From contig NC_135498.1 in assembly GCF_052857255.1 (NCBI RefSeq), positions 85,997,639 through 86,061,638 of the forward strand: 64,000 nt of DNA, given 5' to 3'. This DNA comes from Amblyomma americanum. Lineage: Eukaryota; Arthropoda; Arachnida; Ixodida; Ixodidae. The translations under genes and the position numbers were made by a program. Positions 13,002 through 23,985 of the stretch are shown piece after piece. Position 1 is the stretch's first letter; every line of letters begins with the position of its first letter. The notes beneath the pieces were generated by a model that had not been told where the DNA came from, ran no database searches, and saw nothing but the letters and a program-made list of their open reading frames with translations.

Positions 13002-14511
13002 CTTGTGTGAGCGCCTTTATAGCCGTTTCGAAGCAAGCAATATGTTTAACAAATAAAAGAAACGCCTACTACAGAGTGTTTGTCAGTATGGCTACCCATG
13101 AAAACCGAAAGTCGCTTGACCACTAACGCACGCTTGAATTTCCAAATTTTCGCTTTCGACCAGGGCTACCCAGAGATAAACCACCAGCAATTTTCTTATG
13201 CGCCTTCCTTTGTATTTTCCTTCGTAAGGCCATAATATAAAAACCATTGCGTATGTACATCGCTTGAAGCAAATACCGACAACTGCGATCTGCAAGTGCA
13301 TGGTTTCATTTCACAGCGCTGATAGCACATTGCGAATTTCAAGCAGATAATTAAACAATGAACCTACTTCTATGTACTCTTGAAACAAGACATTATCAGT
13401 AACTTGAGAATAAAACACAGCATAAATAAGTATCATAAACAGAACGAGATAGAGGGGTAAAAGAAGAAAAATCAGAGAAATAAAGAATAATACCTTAAAA
13501 CCTCTCACTTCCGATATGGATCCATTAAGATCACGTTTTCTTTTGCCCGGTTCGTTTTTTATGATACATCTTTCATTCATCTTGTACATTGTGGGTGCAA
13601 AGCTTTTCAATATTATTGGCTTTTATCTTGGGCTAATGTTTATCTTTCCACGCGTAACAACAGTTTCTTTTTATAGCAAAGTTATCTTGCTTGGCACTTA
13701 GTGGATGGTTACTATTTTTTTAGCTCACATTACATGCTTGTGAATTCTAGAGAGGATTTAATATAAGCCTTATTAAACAAAGTACGCTCGGCTCTCGCTC
13801 TCTAACATCCCGGCGTGAACGCAAAAATACACTCGTGTTTTCGCTGACATAACTTAACCGCTACCCAGCCACTTCAGCAGGTTTGAAAACGTGAAAATTC
13901 TGACCGTGGTTGATATTGAAGCCCATATTATTATGTATTCAGTGATTTTCCTGTCGCCTAGAAGGATGTGGCTCGAATTAAGACATCGGGGCTGTGTTGC
14001 ACTGACAACCTCACACGATACAGAATCCAACACTCACCGAAACCAAGCAGCATAGGGTATGTTTCTTGTTTATGTTTCATTGGTTCTGTACTCGGGTAAT
14101 AACATAATGAAAATTGATTACAAAGAAGAAGAAAAATGAAACATAATCTGCCGGTTGTAAAGTTACTAAATGATTAACACCACCAATTTAAAAATATATA
14201 AATATAACAAATCGCAAAATCTTAAAAACATCAACACTAATCCATGCTTTCGGTGAAGGAGCACCACTTTTTCCTTCCCTTTTCTGCTCTAAACCACAAG
14301 AGGGCATCGAATCCGTCAGTCCTGATGTGAGAAGCTGCATAACAGGGCTGTCGCACTGCTGCCACCGTCACCCTTTGATGATGTTTCACGTGGCGCTCGC
14401 GGTAACACAGGACATACCACGTCCCCCGCTATGGACGATAGTGGCGCTGGTGAACGATCTGAAGTTTCTGTTACGCTGCACATAAATACCCACTGAATCA
14501 AAAGATAGGAC

Positions 14512-14720
14512 AGCCGTCGCCGTTGCTCAGTTGGTAGAGCACCGGACTCAGAATTGTGAGCTGGGGTGTTCAGATCCCGCTTTACGACATGGTTGTATTT
14601 TGTTCTGCTCTCCAAAAAGAACCAGGAAAAATATAAAAATAATAAAAACACCCCGATGCTCCTTTCCTTCAGTGTCGGTTGGCGTCCGTCATGCATGTCA
14701 TAACATGAAGGTCTGATCAA
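14512..14720 (+). mobile_element. tRNA-derived SINE, second family, block X copy
   Basis: The head has an A box (TGCTCAGTTGGTAGAGCA) and a degraded B box (GTGTTCAGATCCC), followed by a body ending CAGTGTCGGTTGGCGTCCG. The counterpart at 49976-50180 sits at the same place in block Y, so the insertion predates the duplication. The body does not fold as a whole tRNA, so it is not called a tRNA gene. Confidence 0.65.
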
Positions 14721-14856
14721 TGGCATTAGATTTAGCTTGTCATTGCTGGCCATAGCGGCAAAAAGAAAACTTATTGATTTGTTGAATTCTGCCTTTTAAA
14801 AGTTGACTTTCCCATTAAAGTAAAACATTTCTGCATTTATTTTCCTCTCCTTGGAT

Positions 14857-15225
14857 AACATCCTGTAGCGCCGCCGCTTCTGCTCGCGCGAGACGAACAG
14901 AAGAGTTCTGGCGCCGGTTGGAACGACAGCCATCGCCTGCAGCTGCTAGGTTGCTTGCCAAACCACCTTCGTCTGTGGTTGGCCAGCTGCCACAATAAAT
15001 ATGTTTGCACCGCGTCTTTATTTGCAGTGCGTCTCATAACACTAGCGGTTTGCTCAGTGCTGCAAGCTGAGGTGACTAAAGCGAAGCGCGGCAATTATGC
15101 ATACAGCCTTATCAACTTGTCAAAATATATTACCTACATCGCCCTGTTGTTTCATGACTGGGATCAAACACAAGGGAATATTTTATATATTTTATCGAAC
15201 AATATTGTCTAAGCGACTAGGGAAT
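14857..15225 (+). repeat. Dispersed repeat R, copy 1
   Basis: Begins TGTAGCGCCGCCGCTTCTGC and includes CAATAAATATG and CTAGCGGTTTGCTCAGTGC. Copies: 50319-50672 (same strand) and 45855-46215 (inverted). The TGTAGCGC start and the AATAAA signal are LTR-like, but I could not fix a 3' boundary or a target duplication. Confidence 0.55.
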
Positions 15226-15681
15226 TGAGGTTCGCGGCACTTCTTAATTACCCCGCTTCAAATCGTCAATACATGCTACCGTTACTCGTGCGCTTTACAT
15301 GCAATCCCGCCCAAGGACGGGCATGGCGCAGACTATTTCGCAAATGATACAGATACAACGACCATACAGCTTTTTTGAAAGATGTATTTCGAGAAGCTCA
15401 CAATCGTACAAACAATTGATATCTTCGTTAAGCATATTTCATCTCTTGGGAGTTTTATTGCGCGCTGCAGAGAAAAAAAAGCGACAATTTCGTAAAACAT
15501 CCGTGCAATCAAAAACGGTGATTGAAGGGTATATCCAAGAATGCTTGTCCGTTTCGACACCATTGACATAGAAGCGCTTGTTGCAAGAGTAAATAATCAG
15601 ATCCAGCACATCGAATACTATTTGATTTCAAAATGTATACCTCAATTGCATCTATTGGTGAGCTTCCACATATTGCTCCAT

Positions 15682-15943
15682 TCAGGGTTGGTCCAAACCC
15701 GGAATATGGGTGTCCTGTAGCACCTCGCAGATTTTGTTGTAGATCCACTCCTAAGATACTGGATCCACATCTTCGGCGGGACGGGGTTGTTCCTCTTGAT
15801 AAGCATCGATCAATCCAGCCTCCTTGAAAATAACTTGGTCAGGAGTGGAGACCATACCGCCTTTCCCCATCCACGAGGGGCCCGCCTCTACTTTGTCTCC
15901 ATAGTTGATGTCGCCTTGCAGCACTTGGGTTCCCGGGCTTCAT
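15682..15943 (-). pseudogene. Exon b pseudo-copy D' of the EAGPSG family
   Basis: Homologous along its whole length to the intact exon at 51131-51393. The acceptor (CTTGTTGACAG) is preserved. A 1-base deletion just before the EAGPSG motif shifts the frame, and a TGG to TAG change stops it again before the end; the motif glycine is also altered (GPSW-like). Length is 262 against 263 bases. No exon a of its own is seen in block X; the next one upstream is the broken copy at 23765. Confidence 0.8.
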
Positions 15944-17049
15944 CTGTCAACAAGAGTAGTGAGACTTCAGGAATCAAATAGCGGCTTGCTGAAAATTGAA
16001 GTAGACATCTTAAATTTTGTTTAGCAGTCAAAGATGATTAGGAAATTTTTTGGCAGGTCTCTTATTTTCTGTGTCCCACGTTTACCAGGCAATGGCCGCC
16101 AGTGTTCAGCAACGCTGTCATGTGTCATACAGCAAGCGATCCCATTGCATGTGACTTGTTCCCTGTAGTGAGAATAGAATGTAGATTTTACAGTTTTATT
16201 TTGTCCGCATAGCATTGAGATCGACACACAGAAAAGTGGCGAATTTAACGCGTTGCGGAAAATATGCGCAAACAAAACTTTACTCAATTGGCAACCAGCT
16301 CCCGCGCAGGAAGCAAAGATCCAATGTGACAGTGTACAACTGAGGCAAGATACATGTGGGTTAAACGTGACACTTTATAAATTAGTGCCCTTAAATTTTA
16401 AAAGAACATTCATATTAACTTAATAATTTTTTGTTCTGTGCTCGAACCCGCCCCAAGTCATCTATAACTATGTTCATGGTTGGCCAGTTTAAACCATTGT
16501 AAGCAGGAAAAAAAACGAACATCAGAAGTGAGGCGCGTTGAATGACAAAGCACACGAAAAAGCATAGAATAAAGCAGAAAATTTGTTCAATTCTGTGCAG
16601 CTAAGTCAGCCTGGCGTACATGACGAATGAAAGCGCTTAGTTGTTATAATTGCCTATCGGTATTTTGCAAACGTTAAGAATTTTACTCCGCTGATAATTC
16701 AGACAGAATTCAGATATCATTCAGAGCAAATTATTTTAGCAGCCGGCCACATCTAGGACAAAACAGCACGTTCGGATGTTCTGGTTTGAGTAAAGTAGAT
16801 GAAGATTTTTTATTCCGTGCTTTAATACGCTCTCCGCGTTCTGCCACTCACAGCGTTAGCCTGAAGGTAAGAAACAAAATAACTAATCTCGAGTAACGCT
16901 CCAAGAACGCGAATCACTCTGGGGTGCTGCGGGGAGACACTAACACTTAACCACATGAAGGGCTGCGATGAAGGCATGAAACTAAAAAACTATATAAATC
17001 CAAGCAATACGCAGCAGTAGATATGCGTAGTGGGTGCCAGATAAGCACT

Positions 17050-17310
17050 GCAGCGGTGGCCTCGAGCTTGAGCAACCACCTCGCATGCGGTAGTTGTGGG
17101 GTTCGATACCCATTGCCGCCGGGTACACACCGGTGATACAATAGGTACAAGTTCTCTCTGGCCTAGTGCACGGCTTCTTCAGGGTGGAATGCTTGCGAAA
17201 TGCGTCTTTGACCCCACCTTGAGCAAACGAAAATACGTCATGCCTTATCGCTGATTGGCTGCAGATGCCCTTGCGCCACAAATGCTCACTACCACTATCA
17301 TCATCATAAA
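17050..17310 (+). mobile_element. tRNA-derived SINE, third family, block X copy
   Basis: The tRNA-like head shows a B box (GGGGTTCGATACCC) followed by TGCCGCCGGGTACACACCGG, and the element ends in a CATCATCATAAA run. The partner at 52464-52725 lies at the matching place in block Y, so the insertion is older than the duplication. Confidence 0.7.
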
Positions 17311-18267
17311 TGGTAAGAATGGAGAGTTTGGCTTGAGAACAGTCTTTTTGGCTACAAAAAATAGGCGCGCAAAGATCCATGGAGCGAACTTCGTGTATGT
17401 TCTTTGCGACTGCGAATAATATGGTGATTTCTTCATAGCATCTCCTTTTGCCCCAAATATGGGCCAAACACTGCTTTTGAGATTTCAGTTCGACTGATGA
17501 TTGAGATTGGACGAGCGTGATTCCGCTACAGCTGGAGATATTTGGCCAGCATTTATTTTGATATCTGCGAATAGAAATTCAACGGTTATGATGTGCATAT
17601 CAATGTAGCATTCTTCAGTTCTCCCCCTGATACAATCCAGTGGCACCTGGACAACAGAAGAACATCGCATGTATCAGGCAGGCAGGTAGTCTGAGTGATG
17701 ATTATAATCTCAGCAGGCAACTGCACTGAATAAAGAAATTAGGGCCCCATTTAAATTTTTCAGCCTCAGGGGTTTCCTACTAAGCTGATTAGCTTGGCTC
17801 CCTAGCACATCTACAAGATTGAAACTGGCAATGATTGAAGACGCGAAGCCATACTTCTTTTGGGATGTTACATTCGCAGAGGATGCTTAACGAGACATGA
17901 AGCAAGCCTGAAAAGCAAACCCATTGGTCGGTATAATTTTGACGGGGGCATACGTATTTCTTGTGAGGCGAAGTTTCAGTTGAAAACTAATGCCCATGTC
18001 ACATGGGCATATCAAAAATCCTCCAACCGACAGTCTCTCGAATGTAAAAACACTCAGCGCTGATACATGGGCAATGACCATTGAGCCAATAGTCTGTCAA
18101 GCCAACGCAGGAGCGAAGAGCCCCATGGGAACACAGCCTCGAGCTGCTAGTGTCGCTTCGAGCGGTGCAAACGGGCATTTTCGTGCACAATATATTCAAG
18201 GTGCAAAAGTGTGAGTAAACATGATTTCTGCCAAATTTTAATGCAAAAAAATATCAGTCACTACAAT

Positions 18268-18722
18268 AATAAATATTCAGGGGGCAGTTTGTTGACCTAA
18301 ATTGCGATGAGGCGAAAGCCTTTAGCGCTTTGATGCTTCCCTTGTCACTGATGTGTGGTTAACATGTTAATTAAGTGCACAATAGTTTCTGAATGTTGAG
18401 TGCTGGAGACACGGGAGGGCGTTTGGGAGGCATCCGTCTGATTCGACACCTTTCCGCAAACACTCTCCGGCAATTTAGGCTCGGGGAACTACATATGCGT
18501 TGGCAGGAAGTAGCGCAGTCGTCAGCACGCTCGGCGGCGGACCGGAAGATTGGTGGCACGAAATTAATAGTGTTCAAAGATTTCTTTCATATCGAGCTGA
18601 AAAGCGTAACAGACGAATGGTCAATATCACGTCACTTCCGTTGTCATGACTTCCGGTTGGCGATGCAACGGACGGACAGGATCTCAACCGGGAGCATGAG
18701 CCATTAAAGGATTTCGCCTTTA
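18268..18722 (+). mobile_element. MITE-like insertion in block X
   Basis: About 450 bases are absent from the matching place in block Y (53720-53745). The ends carry imperfect inverted repeats: AGGCGAAAGCCTTTAG at about 18311 and the complement of AAAGGCGAAATCCTTTA at about 18705. Further TGATGCTTCCC / CATGCTCCC similarity lies just inside. No coding capacity. The exact ends and target duplication are unclear. Confidence 0.6.
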
Positions 18723-18882
18723 AAAATGTATTGGTGTGATTTTAAGCGCATTAAATGTATCGTGTCCATTCCAAAAGAAGGAAACACTAGCAGGATCAGT
18801 GTGGTCAGAACACTACAATACTTCGGCAGCAAATCCTACAAAAGGTTGCGTCTTTCCAGTTAACGCTACTGGACGTTGATAT

Positions 18883-19255
18883 CGTCACGAATTTTGGCAG
18901 TGTTTATTTGTTGATTCTTCAGTTTCTGGCGCGCCGCTTTGTCGCTTTGTTTGAGATGCAAGACGCGAAGAGATTTATCTCGATTCATTGCATGCAGGCA
19001 GAGGTGATTCGATGTTGTTCCAGAATGTTCCAGTAACTTTGCGCGCTTTATCTTGAAAGCTCGCTATCAGCTTTAAAATGAGCTCGGCGGACGGCGGCGG
19101 GCAAGCTGCTCGATGACCGCAGAGCACGCTTGTTGCTGCGCCGCCGCAGAGTGATTCGGTGCATTGTGGGCGCAAGTCAGCGCAAATCAAGTTTTGTTTA
19201 GACACCATTTTTGCACCCTCTCTGCTCTCCGGCCTGCAGTCACCACTTCGTGACA
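18883..19255. mobile_element. Solo LTR with 4-bp target duplication
   Basis: 373 bases begin CGTCACGAA and end TTCGTGACA, a near-perfect inverted terminus (first base C in place of T), and are flanked by ATAT on both sides (18879-18882 and 19256-19259). Block Y around 53882 has the uninterrupted sequence. A TTTAAAATGAGCTC stretch near 19070 could be promoter-like. No internal retroviral sequence is attached, so it arose by LTR-LTR recombination or loss. Strand not determined. Confidence 0.65.
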
Positions 19256-19259
19256 ATAT

Positions 19260-20053
19260 TAATGAGTTATTTAGTATGTGGCCAGAATTGCCGAGATTTG
19301 ATTAGCATATTTGACAAAAGCCCAATTAAGGATATTCAAAATTCCGAAAGTGCGCTTCTCAGCATTACAGTGCTGCCCATTCCTTTCCATCTGAAACAAA
19401 TCAAGAAGGACTCGTTTTTTGTATGGTTCTTCCAAAATACGTTTCGTACATTCCATTCACACCTTTACCGCGTGTCCTGTATTCATTGCACTTTTTTATG
19501 GAGAAGTCGGTCATCTTGTCTTTGGGAACAAAACAGTTACCGAAGTAACCAGAAGCAGAACCGCATAAACAACTACTAGGACACCTATTGGCCGATGAGA
19601 GTCCTAGAAAATGAGAACAAAAGGAAAACAGCCATGCCGTTAGGAAATCAACAATAGATTTAGAAGGAGCAAGAGAACATGGAATGTGGCTGACGACAAC
19701 AGCCCGGCAGCAAAAATATGCACCACGGAGAGAAAAGAAGCATTCCCAGAACCATTTGCAATAAACAAAAGCTGAAAAAGCGTCGCGAGCAGACTACTGA
19801 GAATACTCGAAACATACCGCTGACAGCACTTCAGAAAACTACATGCGTTCAAAATAGCTACCTAGGTTAGTGTTATTCGAGGGTAATTAATGCGGTTACA
19901 TGTTGTTTTCCAAATGATTCAGGTGGAGATGAACCAAAACTGTTTTTTTTCGCATAGAACACACCAATATAAAGAGAGCTCCAAGTTAAAAAGGTATCAA
20001 ATTCGGTGTAAGATTTATTGATTCTTGCCGGAAAGGTGAATATGATATCGCCA
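19260..20053. other. Intergenic stretch without a supported gene
   Basis: Short frames only. Nothing recognised apart from weak similarity of the first 100 bases to 53890-53960, the possible continuation of the large duplication. Confidence 0.5.
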
Positions 20054-20067
20054 CCCCCCCCCCCCCC
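20054..20067 (+). repeat. C14 homopolymer
   Basis: Fourteen consecutive C. Confidence 0.95.
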
Positions 20068-20099
20068 TCATAAAAAAGGGCGCTGGTTTACCTGTAAAA

Positions 20100-20235
20100 T
20101 AACTCTGGAGTGACGCGATAGCTACAGCTGTCCGAGTGAAACTTGGTCGCGTAACCAACCACGTGATGAGACATGGCGCCGCGCCGCCAGCAGCTTCTCC
20201 TTCATGGAGCTATCGCTACAAAATCTTGCAGCCCT
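20100..20235 (+). repeat. Dispersed repeat of about 300 bp, copy 2 (internally deleted)
   Basis: Shares CTGGAGTGACGCGATAGCTA and AACCAACCACGTGATGAG with the inverted copy at 55375-55640 and ends with GAGCTATCGCTACAAAA as in 5755-6062. Confidence 0.55.
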
Positions 20236-20907
20236 TTTCTCAATAGAAGGCTACTGATGAAGAAAGGTAGTCTGGCGTGATTTTCTGAGAGCAAGACGTT
20301 TTGGCGTCTTCTGAACCAGTGAGCTTCGCGGGAGCATTCGGTGAATTTGCGCTACTCCCTCACTTGTCCGTTTCTGTTTATATGAGCTAGTAATACGTGC
20401 GTTTCGAATGATGCAGTTATCACCCTGCGAGACTATGCAATATTACGAAAGGCAAACGTGAAATTTTCAGCTGACACTATTTGGAGTGTAGTATAAGAGA
20501 AAACGCATAAAGTATGAGGGAGTTATGTGCAATATGTTTTTGTTTCCTTCACGTTGCAAAATGTAGTTACTCTTCTTGTGACGTAGGTAACTTTATTTAA
20601 CGAAATGCGGACATCATCTTTGTCACGACCATCCTTGCTGGCATAGAAAGAAAAAAAGGTACAAATGAAACACCACATTATCAAGGCATCACATCTGTTG
20701 TGAGCTGAGGTTATTGCTCCTCAACGAGTGGGCATTGAAAAATGCCCTTACATTGAAAAAGCTTAAAGGTGAGTAATACATAAAAAGCTTGCCCGTTCGG
20801 ACATTTGTCATGGAACAAGACAAGAATTGAAATGGCAGTCATGATCACGCACCTCTTGACTAACACTGATACGTAAACATGGAATTTTCCTGCCTCTAGG
20901 CCTGTGT

Positions 20908-21179
20908 TTAGTGCTCCAGAAACGAAAGGTCGAGCTCCGAGAATGGGGCGCCCTCCGGCAAGTCGAAGGTGCCTTCGTACAGCCAGCGCAAGTCCTCGGG
21001 CTTCTCTTCGGCGGGGCGTTGCTCCTTTTCTTCTTTTCCATTAGGCGAGTCAGCCCTGGTCAGCTTTATTTTGAGAGGATCTGCGCCTGCAGTGCATTTA
21101 CACAATCCCGATGGGCCGGCCTCCTCGCCGTCTCCCGATGTTTGATTTGGCTTGAAGTTTTTGGACGGCCAGGTCTCAT
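20908..21179 (-). CDS. Exon b of family copy B
   Basis: Seen: acceptor TTCATCTTCATAG, then a phase-1 exon of 89 codons plus TAA. The product begins ETWPSKNFKPNQ, carries GEEAGPSGLCKC, then a charged middle (NGKEEKEQRPAEEKPED), and ends in an acidic, aromatic tail (LRWLYEGTFDLP, then FSELDLSFLEH). The frame is intact, with the same intron position as copies A, D and E. Its natural partner exon a (23765-23985) has an in-frame stop and is cut by a Penelope element. The exon therefore either belongs to a dead gene or is spliced to another first exon. The ELDLSFLEH end resembles acidic activation-type segments in composition only; that is inference. Function unknown. Confidence 0.55.
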
Positions 21180-21513
21180 CTATGAAGATGAACCGACGAA
21201 CAGTTAGAATGAAGTGATAATAGGTGCAAATCTGGTCTATGCAGGAGTATATATTCATTAAAATCAAAGGAAGATGAGACAATCTTTACATCCAGCGCCT
21301 CGTCTCGGCGCCCCTCTTTTGCTTCCTATTGACTACAACTATAACACAATATATTAGCAGGGAGCTTTCCCGGCGGTATCTGTGAATACGAACGGGCTGC
21401 AGGTGTGCGGCTAGAATGCAGATAAATGCTCTGTAACCTGCCGCTTTATAAATAGGGCATTCGCCGTAAGCTCCCCTAACACGAAACGCAGAGGTGAGCT
21501 GATAGACGCGCAG
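21180..21513. other. Intron part of copy B
   Basis: Lies between exon b of copy B and the P-like element. The stretch near 21410-21450 resembles the region just upstream of the exon b acceptor in the other copies (1630, 16160, 51610), which supports shared ancestry. No exon seen. Confidence 0.4.
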
Positions 21514-22932
21514 TGTTCCACACTGATCTCCACTAGGTGGCTGGATGCCGCATTCCCGCTTTATGAAGTGGGCGCAAGTGAAGGCACCGGAAGTTGGATT
21601 GCATGTCCCGGAAGTTCGGTGTCTGCTGTGTATTTCAATTCAAAAAGTCGCGTCTTTCGCTTTTCCGTTCTCAGTTTTTCGCTTTGTTTTCGTGTAGCGT
21701 CTGCTGTAATATCAAAGGAATAAGCAATCTTAACGTGATAAATGTGAGCATTGTTCGGGGAATACTGTAATTTCAGAGAAACCGAAGTAAACAGGCATGC
21801 ATGTCTCACCATGCCGCGGCAAAGGGGTACGTGCATTAAACACTATTTTCTGACCTGGTTCTTGTCTTCCGAGCGTAATTAGGAGAAGTAGGGGAATGAC
21901 GATGAGCCTAGGTCATATTGAAAAAAAATTTTGCGTACTAAAGAGCAAGCAATGGCGCAGAAATCCTGACACTCGAAGAGCCACTCGTTATACAGTTGCC
22001 GCTGTTTCAATTTTGGGTTGGTGGCGGACGATGTCTCCTCTCATTGATGACAGGTGATGTTTATCGCTTTAGTGTGCCATTTACCTTCCAGACGTGATTT
22101 TAATCTAACTCTATAGCTAAGCCACGTTTCATCTACACAGCACGAGATAAACGACTGACGAGAAAGACGAATGCAGCAGCGCATGTGACAAGAGCTGTTA
22201 GAAGTCAACTGCAAAAAGCATCACAAATAAAAGCCCATTCAGGCATAATTTGTGATAGTACGAAACAGTACTTGATACGCTCCGCCGAAAAAGCAGTACC
22301 ATACACATTTCGGACGCGCTAACGAGAACCAGCAGAACGCCGACGGCACCTCGCCAGATTGTGGCCTCTCTCTAGCTCGCTCCGGTTCGGTCTAAACTTA
22401 TTTCGGTAATATGTACGTTCACTGTAAAGTCAGCTGCCTGGTGAGGATTTCTGCCTATTCTTTCTTAAATTTACCCCCCATTGGTGGTATAACTTAGGCT
22501 TTGAGCTCTGCAACATTCATCACAACGCAGAGAAGAGTTGGCGAAGCTAGCGCAACAGGACGACACAGTTGAGAAAACGAGGCTCCGTACAGACTATGCG
22601 CAGCGACGTTCTGTCGTCTGCTAGTTTCGTCCCGTAGTGATGCAATGGACCCTTATTTTTGAAACGTCTTCCCCGAGGACTTTGCGGCTCTCCTCATGCA
22701 GTTGACAGCGCTACAGGTAGGCATTGTCACGAAAAAAGACGAGAACGTCGAAACGACAAAATGCTAAGTGGAAAACGAAAACTAAAACGGAAAAAGCGCG
22801 CTGAGGTCCAATTTCGTGCACTGCCAAAGGCTGACTTCCGGGACATGCAGCCCAACTTCCGGTGGCTTCACTTTCGAGCGCCTGATGCGGCATCCAGCCC
22901 CCTAGTGGAGATCAGCAGTGTTCCACGACTTG
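21514..22932 (-). mobile_element. Non-autonomous P-like DNA element
   Basis: Inverted repeats of roughly 130-160 bases lie at about 21514-21660 and 22775-22932. They share TGATCTCCACTAGG, GGCTGGATGCCGC, CACCGGAAGTTGG and GCATGTCCCGGAAGT. Inside the right arm the minus strand encodes the start of a THAP domain. The 1.4-kb size and lack of a transposase body indicate a deletion derivative. THAP domains at the N terminus are typical of P-element transposases. Confidence 0.6.
22653..22724 (-). pseudogene. THAP-domain start, truncated (P-type transposase remnant)
   Basis: ATG at 22724 opens 23 codons with the THAP-like pattern MPTCSAVNCMRR, then GKTFQK, then TAA. The spacing of the two cysteines, the following arginines and the GxxF position fit the first part of a C2CH THAP finger. 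The remaining finger residues are absent from this frame. It lies just inside the terminal repeat, where the first transposase exon of P elements is expected. Confidence 0.55.
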
Positions 22933-23764
22933 GAACAGTTTCCGGCATGGACAAAGCAGTAAGCTGTTGACCACTTTGAACTGATGCGCACTAAACATGG
23001 ACGCGGCAACACAAGATTAAAAGAAGAGATAAGCGGGCGCATGAGAGCATGAGCAATTTGATGAAGCAAAGATATTATATTTTGCAAAAAATATATAGAA
23101 AGATATAACTACTTGCGGCACGTGAAACACGAGTTATTTAGAAATGAACAGATATAGAGACAGCCACGAACAAGTTCCAACGCGTGCGCGGTCAAAGCCC
23201 ATCTTCCGAACTAAGCACGAATGCACAACCGTTCTGTAACACAAGCATGTCAGCGACAAAGTTGTATTAAACATAATCAGTATCTCGGTTGAGACAAAAT
23301 TTTCCCTAATTCTCGCTCTACTGAATATTTTCTTTTAGGGTCTTCCGACGCCAAACGCCGCCATGCATTGTGGCGCTAAGAGTCGGACGGCATCATTAAA
23401 TCCTAAACGAGTACAGATAACATAGCCACAGCTGAGCTTAACTGCAAGTCACGTAAACACACTGAGAATGCACCATAAATATTATGTACCTGAAACACAT
23501 TCAGCAAGCAACACACGTTATTCGCAAGGGCTATTGCAGAAATAAAGGGAAAATACAGGAGTCACGCGGCGATCGTTGCGGCGTGCATGTAATCGCCCTC
23601 TAATTACGCTTGAACACAGCATTACTTGACACAGCTGTCTCGGAATGCACCTTAACCGAGATTGTAAAAAAAAATGTTACAAACTGGACACTAGGGTCTC
23701 TACGCTACGTTGTTCTGCCCGAAGTAGTAACTAACAGTCAACTGCTCAGAAGGCTAATCCTTAC
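22933..23764. repeat. Intron part of copy B, similar to 2440-2971 and 55800-57102
   Basis: Aligns well with DNA next to the exon-a donor in copies A and C: the CAAAATTTTC stretch near 23297, the CAGCTGAGCTTAACTGCAAG site near 23430 and GGGCTATTGCAGAAA near 23540. It provides the empty site for the TTAA-flanked MITE at 56200. Confidence 0.75.
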
Positions 23765-23985
23765 CTTCATATTCCTCTCGGAGTCTTTTGGTAGTCATGC
23801 GTTCTTTCTTGGACGGGTTGCGGGTGTGAGATTTCTTGTCGCTGGCTTTGGGCCCACCCTTTTCCTTGCCTCCTCCAACCTCTTCTGAGTCGCTAGGGCT
23901 CAACCACGACCAATTTTGGAGAAGGTTCTACAGCATCAGTTGTTTCCAGATGCCCACGTCTCTGCGGCTCTAATTGACCTTTAGC
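23765..23985 (-). pseudogene. Exon a pseudo-copy B
   Basis: Homologous to 57103-57373 and ends at a good donor (GTAAGG) in the same phase. The W of the conserved QLMLWNLLQNW segment is a TAG stop. The 5' part is missing: after RRDVGIWK-like codons the sequence runs into the 3' end of a Penelope element instead of the MEMN start. The downstream basic part (KKERMTTKRLREEYE) is still open. Confidence 0.75.

Noticed and set aside
14512..14585. tRNA gene candidate
   Set aside because: A and B boxes are present, but the flanking stem sequences do not pair and a SINE body follows. A second copy has the same body.
14837..15094. 85-codon minus-strand frame with a similar protein at 50296-50553
   Set aside because: It lies in repeat R. 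The third copy (45965-46201) is open too but changes at the ends, and similarity continues at the DNA level outside the frame, so shared repeat origin explains it.
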